DNA of 62,915 nucleotides from Sphingomonadaceae bacterium (GTDB taxonomy: Bacteria; Pseudomonadota; Alphaproteobacteria; Sphingomonadales; Sphingomonadaceae): contig JANYGC010000059.1 in the NCBI GenBank assembly GCA_025359425.1, positions 1-62,915 on the forward strand. The letters run 5' to 3'. Numbering within the stretch: the first letter of the stretch is position 1; the number at the start of each line of letters is the position of its first letter. The notes below the pieces were generated by a model that did not search any database, was not told the origin of the DNA, and was given only the letters and a program-made list of their open reading frames with translations. The position numbers were made by a program, and so were the translations under genes. This document shows, one piece after another, positions 43,112-52,600 of the stretch.

Positions 43112-44184
43112 CGCAGCCTTGCAGGCGCGTAAGGCACCGGATCGATTGCACCGGCGAGCTCACCCAGCAGCAACCGCAGCGCCAGATCGGCCGCCGCCGG
43201 CGCAGTCTGGATCCCGAACCCGCCCTGCCCGGCGAACCAGAAGAAGCGCGGCGCGGCGGGGTCGAACCCGTAAACCGGCAGCCGGTCAGGCGCGAAACTG
43301 CGCAAGCCTGCCCACTTGTGCTCGAGCGCGGCAATCGGCCAGTCGATCACGTGCTCGAATCGGTCAATCGCGGTCGCCACGTCAAGCTCCTCGGGCGCGG
43401 CATCGCACGGCGGGCACGGCACTTCATCGTGCGGGCTGAGCCACAGCTTGCCGCTCTCGGGCTTGAAATAGAAGCTGCCGTCGAAGCCCATCACCAGCGG
43501 CAAATCGGCGGGCACCGGCGTGCCCATCCGCAACTGGACGACCGTGCGGCGATAAGGCGCGATCCCGAGCGGAGCCACGCCCGCACGCTGCGCGACCGGA
43601 TCGGCCCAGGCCCCCGCGGCATCGATCAGCACGCCAGCTTGAGCAGTCCGTCCGTCGGCCAGGACCAATTGCCAGCCTTCGCTGTGCCGTTCAGCGCGGG
43701 CCAGTTCGGCGCGCAACCACAGCTCCGCGCCGCCGCGATGGGCCTGCGCGAGATAGAGCTGATGCAGCCCGGCAACGTCGATATCGCGGCAATCGGGCTC
43801 GTAAGCCCCGCAAGTCCATTCGGGCCTGAGCCCGGGCAGGCGGGCTTCGAGCTCGCCGCGGTCAAGCCGGTCGACCCGGACCCCCAGCGCTGCAAAGGTG
43901 CGCGCGAACTCTTCCAGATCGCCCGCTTCGCTGGCGCGCGCCAAGGTCAGCCCGCCGCGATCGGCGAGCAGGCCATGTTGCTCAAGGAAGCCGAACGACG
44001 CTGTGGTCAGCGGCTGGACCAGCGGCCCGCCGTAGCTCTCGGTCCAGAACGCGGCCGAACGCCCGGTCGAATGGTAACCCGCGCGGTCCTCTGCTTCGAG
44101 CACCAGCACCCGCGCGTGCGGCGCTAGGCCAGCGGCCAGCGAAGCTCCGGCAATCCCGGCCCCGACGATCGCAAAATCGTACAC
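43108..44184 (-). CDS. FAD-dependent amino-acid oxidase/dehydrogenase family protein
   Basis: DAO-fold flavoenzyme, 358 residues. FAD Rossmann loop [37 protein letters not shown] and the C-terminal [20 protein letters not shown] are present. The HSTGRSAA segment resembles D-arginine dehydrogenase (DauA) relatives, so a D-amino acid is a plausible substrate. GTG start at 44184, with the hydrolase gene six bases upstream on the same strand, probably one transcript. Confidence 0.85.
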   Translation of the reverse strand: MYDFAIVGAGIAGASLAAGLAPHARVLVLEAEDRAGYHSTGRSAAFWTESYGGPLVQPLTTASFGFLEQHGLLADRGGLTLARASEAGDLEEFARTFAALGVRVDRLDRGELEARLPGLRPEWTCGAYEPDCRDIDVAGLHQLYLAQAHRGGAELWLRAELARAERHSEGWQLVLADGRTAQAGVLIDAAGAWADPVAQRAGVAPLGIAPYRRTVVQLRMGTPVPADLPLVMGFDGSFYFKPESGKLWLSPHDEVPCPPCDAAPEELDVATAIDRFEHVIDWPIAALEHKWAGLRSFAPDRLPVYGFDPAAPRFFWFAGQGGFGIQTAPAAADLALRLLLGELAGAIDPVPYAPARLR

Positions 44185-44190
44185 CCGCGC

Positions 44191-45150
44191 TCAGCCCGCA
44201 GCGATCCGCGCGAGGAAGGCATCGCAGGCCGCCAGCGCACGATTGCGCACGGGATCGCTCTCGCGCAGGATTTCGTGGTGCGCTTCGATGCCGAAGTGCA
44301 GCAGTTCGCAATCGCCCAGCCGGGTCGCTGCTTTGGCAATGGCCGGCCACGCGACCAGCTTGTCCGTATCGGTGCCGAACATCAGCACCGGCACCCTGAC
44401 CGCCTCAAGTATGCCGGGAGCAGCGAGCAAGCGCATCGAGGCATAGCCGCGCTCGACCCAGCCCCAGCTGCCCGGCCCCATGACCAGTTCGGGGCGATGA
44501 TCGCGCCACCACAATTCGTCGGCATACCGGTCGGTGTCATGCGTCAACAGGTGCGCCCGCGCGGCCGGGACAGCTCCGGGCTTCTCGCTCCACTTCCACG
44601 CCGGGCGGCGCGGATCGCCGAGCGCTTTCATTCCTTTGGCGGCAAGGTGCATCACCGCATCGGGCAAGATGCTCGAGGTGAAGCCCAGCATCGGCGCGGA
44701 CAAGATCAGCCCGCCTGGATCGATCTGGCCTTCGGCGACCGCGCGCAGCACCAGGTGTCCGCCCATCGAGTGCCCGGCGAGCACATGCGGGCCGGGGGTT
44801 TGCGCCTTCCAGCTGCGCCACAGCTGGCCCAGATCTTCGACCCAAGTGGCGAAATCGTCGATATGGCCAGTGACCTTGTCGGTCCCGAGCCGCCCTGAAC
44901 CGGCCTGCCCGCGCCAGTCGCTCGCGGTTACCTGCCAGCCGAGGCCCGCCCAGTGGCCCAGCGTTTCCAGATACTTTTCGTAAAAGTCGCCGCGCCCGGG
45001 GAGGAACAGGACCGAGCCTTTGGCGGGCGCTGCCGGGGCCGGCCAATCGATCCGCCGGATCGCCCAGCCATCCGCCGCCTGCCAGCGGCTTTCACGCACG
45101 CCGTCTGCAATCGCGCGGCGCTGCGGGACTGGCTCGACTGCTAAATTCAT
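44191..45150 (-). CDS. Alpha/beta hydrolase, lysophospholipase/monoacylglycerol lipase-like
   Basis: 319 residues. Nucleophile elbow GHSMGGHLVLR, oxyanion region LFLPGRGDFYEKYLETLGHW, and YGTDTDKLV with the likely acid (as FGTDTDKLVA) and a C-terminal GIEAHHEIL with the histidine. No signal peptide. The pattern fits serine aminopeptidase S33/PldB-like hydrolases that act on lipid esters. Divergent from the cpa operon with 84 bases between. Confidence 0.83.
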   Translation of the reverse strand: MNLAVEPVPQRRAIADGVRESRWQAADGWAIRRIDWPAPAAPAKGSVLFLPGRGDFYEKYLETLGHWAGLGWQVTASDWRGQAGSGRLGTDKVTGHIDDFATWVEDLGQLWRSWKAQTPGPHVLAGHSMGGHLVLRAVAEGQIDPGGLILSAPMLGFTSSILPDAVMHLAAKGMKALGDPRRPAWKWSEKPGAVPAARAHLLTHDTDRYADELWWRDHRPELVMGPGSWGWVERGYASMRLLAAPGILEAVRVPVLMFGTDTDKLVAWPAIAKAATRLGDCELLHFGIEAHHEILRESDPVRNRALAACDAFLARIAAG

Positions 45151-45234
45151 TTGGCTAATTTGAGCCTCTTGGCACTGGTTACTTTTTAGTAAGTCCTGCC
45201 CTTTACACTCCCCTTCAACGACCAGGGGGCGACA

Positions 45235-45735
45235 ATGCCGGACTTCGAGTTTCGTTACCTATTGCTGGGTGCATTGGCAATCGCGCTGCTCTTCGCCGCG
45301 TTCACCGACATTCGCCGCCGCCAGATCGATAACTGGCTGAACGGCGCCATTGCCGCCGGGGCTCCGCTGTACTGGTGGGCGAGCGGTCTGGCATTGTGGC
45401 CCGGCGTTGCCTGGCAGGTCGGGGTCGCTGCGGTGACCCTGGCTATCCTTGCCGTGCTGTTCGCACTGCGGGCGATGGGCGGCGGCGACGTCAAGCTGCT
45501 GACCGCGCTGGCCTTGTGGATCGATCCGCTGAATTTCGTCCGCCTGCTGATCGGCATGGCGCTGATCGGCGGCTTGCTCACGCTGGTGCTGGGCGCATGG
45601 CACATTCTCCGCCGCCGCCGCGACAAGCTTGCCGTGCCTTACGGCGTCGCCATTTCAAGCGCCGCCTTGTGGGTGCTCGCACTTCAATTTGTTCCCGCTT
45701 TTTCCGGTGCCGCCGTTTCGGGCGGGGCGGGGTGA
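45235..45735 (+). CDS. cpaA: Prepilin peptidase CpaA/TadV
   Basis: Type IV-B prepilin peptidase of the tad/cpa pilus. 166 residues, six hydrophobic segments, no N-terminal methylase domain, as usual for this class. Catalytic aspartates D25 in AAFTDIRRRQIDN and D85 in MGGGDVKLLT are in place. First gene of the cpa operon; no flp pilin gene is upstream of it in the window. Confidence 0.92.
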   Translation: MPDFEFRYLLLGALAIALLFAAFTDIRRRQIDNWLNGAIAAGAPLYWWASGLALWPGVAWQVGVAAVTLAILAVLFALRAMGGGDVKLLTALALWIDPLNFVRLLIGMALIGGLLTLVLGAWHILRRRRDKLAVPYGVAISSAALWVLALQFVPAFSGAAVSGGAG

Positions 45736-45806
45736 ACCAGATTTTAACCAGTTTGCCCGATTAAGCACATACGTAGTTCGGGATTTTCTAGGGGGCTTGT
45801 TTAGCC

Positions 45807-46859
45807 ATGGATAAAAAGAAGCTGATGCTGCTGCTGGGCGCGCTGGTCATTGCGATCGGTACCGCCATGGCCGCCCGGAGCCTGTTCATCGGAGCCAGCG
45901 CTCCCAAGGCAGACGCCGCGCAAGTCCAGAAGGGCCCCAAGGTCCTGGTCGCCCAGCGCGCCCTGCCAGTGGGCACCATCATCACGGCTGATTCGGTCGC
46001 CTTCCAGCTCTGGCCGAAGGAAATGGTCCAGGACGCTTACTTCATCGACGGCGAGGCCGACATGAGCAAGCTGCTGGGCACCGTGGTGCGCTATCCGATC
46101 ACTGCCGGGCAGCCGGTTACGCAGGGCGGCCTCGTCGCTCCTGGTGATCGCGGCTTCCTGGCTGCTGCGCTGGGTGCCGGCATGCGTGCCGTGACCATCC
46201 CGGTGTCGGCCAAGACCGGCGTCGGCGGCTTCGTCTTCCCGGGCGATCATGTCGATCTGTTGCTGACTCAGACCGTTCCGGCGACAGACACCGGCCAGCC
46301 GCTCAAGGCCACCGAAACCTTCCTGCGCAACGTCCGAGTGCTCGCCACAGACCAGTCGACCGAGACTACCGTGGAAGAAGGCAAAACCGTGGTCCGCGCT
46401 TTCCAGACCGTAACGCTGGAAGTCTCGCCCAAGATGGCCGAGAAAATCCAGGTGGCGCAAACCGTCGGTACGCTCAGCCTCGCGCTGCGCAGCCTCGCCG
46501 ACAACCAGAGCGAGCTCGATCTGGCGATTGCCAACGGCACTCTCAAGATCCCGGCCGGCGCAACCAAGGATCAGGAAGAAAAGTTCATGACCGATGCTGC
46601 CAACCGTCCAATCGACGGCGGCACCACCTTCGTGACCGGCGGCGACGTGTCGCGCTTCCAGCGGCGCACCGTGCCGTCTGCTGAGCAAGCGGCACAAGCC
46701 ATTAGCCAACGCTACAATAGCGCGATGAACGGCCGGTCCGCCACGCTGCCCTCCAGTGAACGCCGCAGCAGCGGTCCCGCAGTCAGCTACAGCTCTGGTC
46801 CCGTGGTCCGGGTGACCCGCGGCAAGACCACCACCGCTGAACCGGTTGGAGGGAACTGA
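45807..46859 (+). CDS. cpaB: Pilus assembly protein CpaB/RcpC
   Basis: Periplasmic protein with an N-terminal anchor (KKKLMLLLGALVIAIGTAMA) and a SAF domain from about residue 45 (KVLVAQRALPVGTIITADSV, then GQPVTQGGLV). 350 residues. RcpC/CpaB supports secretin assembly or peptidoglycan passage of the Tad pilus. Ends in a Ser/Arg-rich tail. GGAGGG for cpaC lies inside its last codons. Confidence 0.92.
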   Translation: MDKKKLMLLLGALVIAIGTAMAARSLFIGASAPKADAAQVQKGPKVLVAQRALPVGTIITADSVAFQLWPKEMVQDAYFIDGEADMSKLLGTVVRYPITAGQPVTQGGLVAPGDRGFLAAALGAGMRAVTIPVSAKTGVGGFVFPGDHVDLLLTQTVPATDTGQPLKATETFLRNVRVLATDQSTETTVEEGKTVVRAFQTVTLEVSPKMAEKIQVAQTVGTLSLALRSLADNQSELDLAIANGTLKIPAGATKDQEEKFMTDAANRPIDGGTTFVTGGDVSRFQRRTVPSAEQAAQAISQRYNSAMNGRSATLPSSERRSSGPAVSYSSGPVVRVTRGKTTTAEPVGGN

Positions 46860-46860
46860 C

Positions 46861-48510
46861 ATGCACTCCCTTGCTCAACCCCTCCACTCCGGTGCCAAGA
46901 AAGGCCCTGCGATGAAACGCCTTGCAATTACCTTGCTGTCGGCAGCCTGCGCGGTTGCACCACTGGCCCTGATTTCCAACTCGGCAGCGCAGGCCCAGGG
47001 CGTGAGCCGTCCGGCCAACGACCTCGTGCTCTCGATCGGACGCGGCCAGCTGGTCACCGTCGCCGGGACCATGGCGGATGTCTTTGTGGCCAACGAAGCG
47101 GTTGCCGATGTCCAGGTCAAATCGTCACATCAGCTGTATGTCTTCGGCAAGGCCGGCGGCGAAACCACGATCTACGCCAGCAACGCGGCTGGCGACGTGA
47201 TCTGGTCGGCCAACGTCCGCGTCGGCTCGAACATCGATAGCGTCGATCAGATGCTGCACATGGCGATGCCCGATGCCAAGATCACCGTCTCGACGATGGG
47301 CACCAACACCTTCCTGCTGACCGGCACAGTTGCCGCGCCGGAAGATGCAGCCGAGGCGCAGCGCCTGGTTCAGGCTTTCGTTGGCAAGGATGCCAACGTT
47401 ATCACCCGGCTCAAGATGGCGACCCCGCTGCAGGTCAACCTGCACGTCAAGTTCGCCGAAGTCAGCCGCTCGCTGATCCGCGACATCGGGACCAACCTGA
47501 CCAGCGTCGATGGGTCGAGCGGGTTCAAGTTCGGCATCGGCCAGGGCCGCTCGATCGGCACCACCGCAACGACCGATCCCAACCTGCCGCTCGGCGTCGG
47601 CAACGCCCCGAGCGGATACACTATCGATCCCACCACCGGTACTGTGGTGCTCAAGCCGGGCACGTCGGTTTCGACTGCGAGTGTCGGCACGACACTTGCC
47701 GGTCTGCTAAGCGTGGGCGGTCTCGACTTGCTCGGTGCGCTCGATCTGGGCGAACAGGTCGGGCTGGTTTCGACCCTATCGGAGCCCAACCTGACCGCGC
47801 TTTCGGGCGAAACCGCAGACTTCCTCGCAGGCGGCGAATATCCGATCCCGATCAGTCAGGGCCTCGGCACCACCTCGATCGAATACAAGCGCTTCGGGGT
47901 CAGCCTGTCCTACACCCCGACGGTATTGTCGAACGGTCGCATTTCGATGCGCGTCCGCCCCGAAGTGTCCGAACTCTCCAGCCAGGGCGCGATCACCATC
48001 AGCGGCTTCCAGGTGCCGGCACTGACCGTGCGCCGCGCGGAAACCACGGTCGAGCTCGGCTCGGGCCAGAGCTTCATGATCGCCGGCCTGATGAGCAACA
48101 GCTCGCAAAGCACTGTCAAGAAGATGCCCGGTGCGGGTGACCTGCCGATCCTCGGCTCGCTGTTCCGCTCGACTCACTTCCAGAAGGGGGAAACCGAGCT
48201 GGTCATCATCGTCACGCCCTATCTGGTCAATCCGGTCGATGCGAACGACATCAAGCTGCCGACCGATGGCTTCAAGAGCGCCAACGTCGGGCAGCAGGTA
48301 TTCGGCAACATGCAGAGCGCAGGTCAGTCGGGCGCGGTCCGTCCGCATCCGACCTCGGCTCCGCAGCAAAATCCGAACGGGCCGCAAGTTGGCGAACTCG
48401 ATGCCCCGGCGCGCGCGCCCGGGCCACAGACGGCCAGCAAGACCGACAAGGACGCCAAGAAAAAGAAGAAGGGCGACAAAGATGTTGGCCCCGGCTTCAG
48501 CCTGAACTGA
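46861..48510 (+). CDS. cpaC: Type II/IV secretin CpaC/RcpA
   Basis: Outer-membrane secretin of the Tad pilus. 549 residues. Signal peptide after a 17-residue basic leader (MKRLAITLLSAACAVAPLAL), pilus N0 region NDLVLSIGRGQLVTVAG, a BON-type segment TNTFLLTGTVAAPEDAAEAQ, and the secretin core from VNLHVKFAEVSRSLIRDIG to VKKMPGAGDLPILGSLFRS and ELVIIVTPYLV. A Lys-rich tail ends it. ATG 46861 with GGAGGG seven bases upstream. Confidence 0.94.
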   Translation: MHSLAQPLHSGAKKGPAMKRLAITLLSAACAVAPLALISNSAAQAQGVSRPANDLVLSIGRGQLVTVAGTMADVFVANEAVADVQVKSSHQLYVFGKAGGETTIYASNAAGDVIWSANVRVGSNIDSVDQMLHMAMPDAKITVSTMGTNTFLLTGTVAAPEDAAEAQRLVQAFVGKDANVITRLKMATPLQVNLHVKFAEVSRSLIRDIGTNLTSVDGSSGFKFGIGQGRSIGTTATTDPNLPLGVGNAPSGYTIDPTTGTVVLKPGTSVSTASVGTTLAGLLSVGGLDLLGALDLGEQVGLVSTLSEPNLTALSGETADFLAGGEYPIPISQGLGTTSIEYKRFGVSLSYTPTVLSNGRISMRVRPEVSELSSQGAITISGFQVPALTVRRAETTVELGSGQSFMIAGLMSNSSQSTVKKMPGAGDLPILGSLFRSTHFQKGETELVIIVTPYLVNPVDANDIKLPTDGFKSANVGQQVFGNMQSAGQSGAVRPHPTSAPQQNPNGPQVGELDAPARAPGPQTASKTDKDAKKKKKGDKDVGPGFSLN

Positions 48511-48522
48511 GAGGTGACGAAC

Positions 48523-49173
48523 ATGCGCACTATCAACACTCGCAAAGCGCTGTCCGGCGCGCTCACCCTCGGTCTGGCCTTGGGGCTCAGCGCGTGCGGC
48601 GGGATGCCCAGCAATCGCAGCCTTGAAAGCACGCACCAGGCGGTCGTGACGACGAGCAACTATACGCTCGATGTCGCTTCCGGCCCCGGCGGCATGTCGG
48701 TGCCCGAACAGCGACGTCTGGCCGGCTGGTTCGATGCCATGGACCTCAAATACGGCGACCGCATCTACATCGACGATCCGCTGAAAAGCCCGGCCACCCG
48801 CGGCGCGGTTGAAACCGTCGCAGGCCGCTATGGCATGCTGGTTGGCGGCGATGCGCCGGTTACCCCGGGCGATCTCAGCCCCGGCACGGTCCGCGTGGTC
48901 GTGACCCGGTCTTCCGCCACGGTTCCCGGCTGCCCCGACTGGTCGAACAATTCGGACGCCAACCTGGGTAACGGCACCAACGCCAACTACGGCTGCGCGG
49001 TCAATTCGAATATGGCCGCGATGGTCGCCGATCCTTCGCACCTGGTGCACGGCGTCAGCAGCGATGGCACGACCGTCGTCATGAGCGGCACCAAGGCGAT
49101 CGACAGCTACCGTTCAACCCCTCCGTCAGGCGAAAAAGGCCTGAAGGTACAATCGTCGCAGTCAGGGAAGTAA
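48523..49173 (+). CDS. cpaD: Pilus assembly lipoprotein CpaD
   Basis: Tad-associated outer-membrane lipoprotein. 216 residues. Lipobox LSAC near residue 25; Gly/Asn-rich C-terminal segment GCPDWSNNSDANLGNGTNAN followed by YGCAVNSNMAAMVADPSHLV is the CpaD signature. ATG 48523 with GAGAGGTGA upstream; a GTG nine bases earlier in the same frame is an alternative start. Located between cpaC and cpaE as usual. Confidence 0.9.
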   Translation: MRTINTRKALSGALTLGLALGLSACGGMPSNRSLESTHQAVVTTSNYTLDVASGPGGMSVPEQRRLAGWFDAMDLKYGDRIYIDDPLKSPATRGAVETVAGRYGMLVGGDAPVTPGDLSPGTVRVVVTRSSATVPGCPDWSNNSDANLGNGTNANYGCAVNSNMAAMVADPSHLVHGVSSDGTTVVMSGTKAIDSYRSTPPSGEKGLKVQSSQSGK

Positions 49174-49177
49174 GAAC

Positions 49178-50467
49178 ATGAATGCTCCTTGGAAACCCGC
49201 CGTGCAAGGCAACCGCGACGCCTTTGCTTCATACATTTGCGACGATGCGGCGCTCGATGTGCTGCGCCCGGTCGTGATCGAAATGGGTTGGCAACCCGAG
49301 AAGTGCAACAAGGGCGGCCTGCGCAACGCGGTCCAGTCCCTGTCGATCTCGGCCAGCCCCAACATCCTGATGGTCGACCTGTCGGAAAGCGGCGATCCGC
49401 TGAGCGATATCAACGCGCTGGCCGAGGTTTGCGAACCCGGCACGGTGGTGATCGCGGTCGGCCAGGTCAACGATGTCCGCCTGTACCGCGATCTGCTCGC
49501 CAGCGGGATCCATGACTATCTGCTCAAGCCGCTGTCGCCGGGCCAGGTCCGCGATTCGCTGGTCAACGCGCAGGCGGTCTTCGCCAATCCCAAGCAGCAC
49601 GATCATGCGGCGGCGAAGAAGCACATCTCCACCGCGGTGATCGGCACGCGCGGCGGGGTCGGTGCCTCGACCATCGCCACTTCGCTCGCCTGGCTGTTCA
49701 GCGCCGACGAAAAGAGCCCGACTGCGCTGCTCGACCTTGACGTGCACTTCGGCACCGGCGCGCTGGCGCTCGACCTCGAGCCGGGCCGCGGCCTGACCGA
49801 CGCGATCGAGAACCCGGGCCGGATCGACGGACTGTTCATCGAACGCGCCATGATCCGCGCCAACGATCATCTCGCGATCCTGTCGGCCGAAGCGCCGATG
49901 AGCTCGCCGCTGATGACCGACGGGGCGGCCTTCGTGCAGCTGGAGGAAGAGTTCCGCCAGGCGTTCGAAATGACCGTGATCGATCTGCCGCGCAACATGC
50001 TGATCAACTTTCCCAACCTGCTGGCCGACGTGAATGTCGTGCTGGTGGTGACGGAAATGACGCTCGCTTCGGCGCGCGACGCGATCCGCATCCTGTCGTG
50101 GCTCAAATCGAACGCGGCGCACGTCCAGCCGATCGTGATCGCCAACAAAGTGCAAGCCGGTGTGGCGGAGATCAGCAAGGCCGATTTCGAAGCCTCGATC
50201 GAACGCAAGATCAACTTCACCGTGCCTTACGACATCAAGGCCGCAACCAACGCGGCCAAGCTGGGGCAGACCTTTGCCGATGCCAACCGCTCGTCGAAAG
50301 CCGGTGCCGCGATCCGCGACATTGCCAAGTCGGTGATGGGTGTGGGTGACGGCGAGACGGTCGAACAGGCCGCCAAGCCCAAGGGCTCGCTGCTCGGCAA
50401 GTTCGATCTCAAGGGCATGTTGTCGAGCTCGAAGAAAGACAAGGCGGCGGTCGAGGCTGCGGCCTGA
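49178..50467 (+). CDS. cpaE: Pilus localisation ATPase-like protein CpaE/TadZ
   Basis: 429 residues. N-terminal receiver-like domain with D67 (NILMVDLSES) and K117 (YLLKPLSP), then a MinD/ParA-type domain. The Walker A is deviant: GTRGGVGASTIA at residues 146-157, without the Lys pair of canonical KGGxGKT, as seen in TadZ proteins that localise the pilus machine at a pole. DLDVHFGTGALALDLEPGRG follows. Normally followed by cpaF, but here only 69 bases separate it from tadB. Confidence 0.92.
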   Translation: MNAPWKPAVQGNRDAFASYICDDAALDVLRPVVIEMGWQPEKCNKGGLRNAVQSLSISASPNILMVDLSESGDPLSDINALAEVCEPGTVVIAVGQVNDVRLYRDLLASGIHDYLLKPLSPGQVRDSLVNAQAVFANPKQHDHAAAKKHISTAVIGTRGGVGASTIATSLAWLFSADEKSPTALLDLDVHFGTGALALDLEPGRGLTDAIENPGRIDGLFIERAMIRANDHLAILSAEAPMSSPLMTDGAAFVQLEEEFRQAFEMTVIDLPRNMLINFPNLLADVNVVLVVTEMTLASARDAIRILSWLKSNAAHVQPIVIANKVQAGVAEISKADFEASIERKINFTVPYDIKAATNAAKLGQTFADANRSSKAGAAIRDIAKSVMGVGDGETVEQAAKPKGSLLGKFDLKGMLSSSKKDKAAVEAAA

Positions 50468-50536
50468 GACGGGTAAGTAACCGGGCGGCGGCGCTGATGC
50501 GGCGCTGGCCCAAGCCAGGGAAGGCGTGACACGCAG

Positions 50537-51508
50537 ATGGGCATTTTGCAGCTCCTGCTGATAGCCATGGGCATGATGAGCTTCATGGTGCTGGGGTACC
50601 TGGCACTGTCGGGACCCTCGGCAGCCAAGGAAAGCGCGCGCCGTCTCGAGGCCCTGCGTTATCGCCACAGCGACAGCACTTCGGCCAAGATGGAGGCCCA
50701 GCTCAAAAAGGCGGTGGCCGCCCGCAAGCCCAAACTGCACCAGCTGGCAGGGTCGGAATCGCGCCTCGCTGCGCTGTCGATGCGGCTGCACCGGACCGGC
50801 AAGCAATGGAGCCTGGCGCAATATGCCTATGCTTCGGTCGGGCTCGGCCTGTTCGTCACCGTGCTGCTGCTGCTCAAGACCGGCGCACCGATGCTGGCGC
50901 TCGGGATCGGGTTGTTCGTCGGCGCGGGTTTGCCGCACATGGTGGTCAACTTCTTCATCAAGCGGCGCAACGGCCAGTTTACCAGCAAGTTCCCCGATGC
51001 GATCGAGCTGCTGGTGCGCGGCCTGCGCTCAGGTCTGCCGGTAACCGAAACGCTGGGCGTGATCTCCAGCGAAGTGCCGGGCCCGGTGGGCGAAGAATTC
51101 AAGCTGGTGACCGAACGCATCAGGATCGGCAAGACGATGGAAGACGCGCTGCAGGAGACCGCTGACCGGCTCAACACGCCCGAATTCAGCTTTTTCTGCA
51201 TCACGCTGGCGATCCAGCGCGAGACCGGCGGCAACCTTGCCGAAACGCTCTCGAACCTCGCCGACGTGCTGCGCAAGCGCGCGCAAATGAAGCTCAAGAT
51301 CCGGGCGATGAGCTCTGAATCCAAGGCCTCGGCCTACATCGTCGGGTCATTACCGTTCATCGTGTTCGGGATGATCTACTGGATCAACCCTCAGTATCTC
51401 GCCGGGTTCTTCACCGACGACCGCTTGATCATGATCGGCCTTGGCGGCGCGGTGTGGATGTCGCTGGGCGCCTTCATCATGGCCAAGATGGTCAGCTTCG
51501 AAATCTGA
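50537..51508 (+). CDS. tadB: Pilus assembly inner-membrane protein TadB
   Basis: Integral platform protein of the Tad pilus, GspF-like. 323 residues. N-terminal helix, cytoplasmic arm, then the GspF domain IELLVRGLRSGLPVTETLGV and TIMEDALQE-like IGKTMEDALQETADRLN, ALAIQRETGGNLAETLSNLA, and two C-terminal helices. Start ATG 50537; weak Shine-Dalgarno AGGGAAGG about 20 bases upstream. No cpaF precedes it. Confidence 0.93.
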   Translation: MGILQLLLIAMGMMSFMVLGYLALSGPSAAKESARRLEALRYRHSDSTSAKMEAQLKKAVAARKPKLHQLAGSESRLAALSMRLHRTGKQWSLAQYAYASVGLGLFVTVLLLLKTGAPMLALGIGLFVGAGLPHMVVNFFIKRRNGQFTSKFPDAIELLVRGLRSGLPVTETLGVISSEVPGPVGEEFKLVTERIRIGKTMEDALQETADRLNTPEFSFFCITLAIQRETGGNLAETLSNLADVLRKRAQMKLKIRAMSSESKASAYIVGSLPFIVFGMIYWINPQYLAGFFTDDRLIMIGLGGAVWMSLGAFIMAKMVSFEI

Positions 51509-51526
51509 GCAGGGAAAGCACGTATC

Positions 51527-52543
51527 ATGTTGAGAACCCCGCCCGGACCTACGCTGTTGGGCATCGACGTCATCTGGGTCGGCACGATCCTGGCGTTCAT
51601 GGCCGTCACTGCGGTGCTGTTCGCGATCTACACCGCGGTGACCATCCGCGACCCGATGCAAAAGCGGGTCAAGGCGCTCAACGATCGCCGTGACCAGCTT
51701 AAATCGGGGCTGATGACGCAAGGGTCGCGCAAACGCGCCAGCCTGATCCGCAACACCGACACCACCGACAAGATGAAAGACACGCTGTCCACCCTCAAGG
51801 TGCTGCAGCAAAGCCAGCTGGTCGCGATTCAGCAGAAGCTCGCGCAGGCCGGGATCCGCAAGAAAGAACTCGGCATCGCGGTGATTTTCGCGCGGATGAT
51901 CTTGCCGATCGTGCTCGGCGCCATTGCGGCGCTGATAATCTACGGCTTCAACTTCTTCCCCACCTGGGGCGGCATGAAGAAGCTGTTCGCCTTCGCCACC
52001 GTCGTCGGCCTCGCTTATAAAGGACCCGAAATCTACATCGGCAACCTGATGTCGAAGCGCACCAACGCAATCCGCAAGGGCTTGCCCGACGCGCTCGATT
52101 TGCTGGTGATCTGCGCCGAAGCCGGTCTGACCGTCGACGCCGCGTTCAACCGCGTGGCGCGCGAACTGGGCCGCGCCTATCCGGAACTGGGTGACGAATT
52201 CGCGCTGACCGCGATCGAACTCGCGTTCCTGAGTGAGCGGCGCCAAGCGTTTGAAAACCTCGCCTACCGAGTCAACCTCGATGCGGTAAAGGGCGTAACG
52301 ACCACCATGGTCCAGACCGAACGCTACGGTACGCCGCTCGCCTCGGCGCTGCGGGTGCTCTCGGCCGAATTCCGCAACGACCGGATGATGCGCGCCGAAG
52401 AAAAGGCCGCCCGCCTGCCCGCGATTATGACCGTACCGCTCATTCTGTTCATTCTGCCGGTGCTGTTCATCGTCATTCTCGGCCCGGCGGCCTGCTCGAT
52501 CGCCGATGCCTTCAGCCACCATCCGGGACAACCGGCTCACTGA
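51527..52543 (+). CDS. tadC: Pilus assembly inner-membrane protein TadC
   Basis: Second platform protein. 338 residues: an N-terminal helix, a 110-residue cytoplasmic region, a central helix pair, then the GspF domain ALDLLVICAEAGLTVDAAFN and RVNLDAVKGVTTTMVQTERY, and a C-terminal helix LILFILPVLFIVILG. Preceded by AGGGAAAG. Last gene of the operon; no tadD, tadE or tadG follows. Confidence 0.93.
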   Translation: MLRTPPGPTLLGIDVIWVGTILAFMAVTAVLFAIYTAVTIRDPMQKRVKALNDRRDQLKSGLMTQGSRKRASLIRNTDTTDKMKDTLSTLKVLQQSQLVAIQQKLAQAGIRKKELGIAVIFARMILPIVLGAIAALIIYGFNFFPTWGGMKKLFAFATVVGLAYKGPEIYIGNLMSKRTNAIRKGLPDALDLLVICAEAGLTVDAAFNRVARELGRAYPELGDEFALTAIELAFLSERRQAFENLAYRVNLDAVKGVTTTMVQTERYGTPLASALRVLSAEFRNDRMMRAEEKAARLPAIMTVPLILFILPVLFIVILGPAACSIADAFSHHPGQPAH

Positions 52544-52568
52544 TCCGATTGCTGTGGGGGCAAGCCAG

Positions 52569-52599
52569 CGCCGGTCCGGGGAAACCCGGGCCGGCGTTT
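52569..52599. terminator. Bidirectional terminator between tadC and the FAH-family gene
   Basis: 12-base stem CGCCGGTCCGGG (52569-52580), GAAA loop, CCCGGGCCGGCG (52585-52596) with one wobble, followed by TTTG. Serves convergent tadC and the hydrolase at 52601. Confidence 0.85.
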
Positions 52600-52600
52600 G

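Noticed and set aside
44191..45150. Assigning the FAD oxidase and hydrolase pair to a named pathway
   Set aside because: The FAD protein resembles DauA-like enzymes, but no arginine or D-amino acid genes are near, and the hydrolase has no substrate signature.
45151..45234. Sigma-54-like promoter before cpaA (TGGCAC at about 45168)
   Set aside because: TTGGCACTGGTTACTTTT has the -24-like half but no TTGC at the required distance, so it fails the -12 test.
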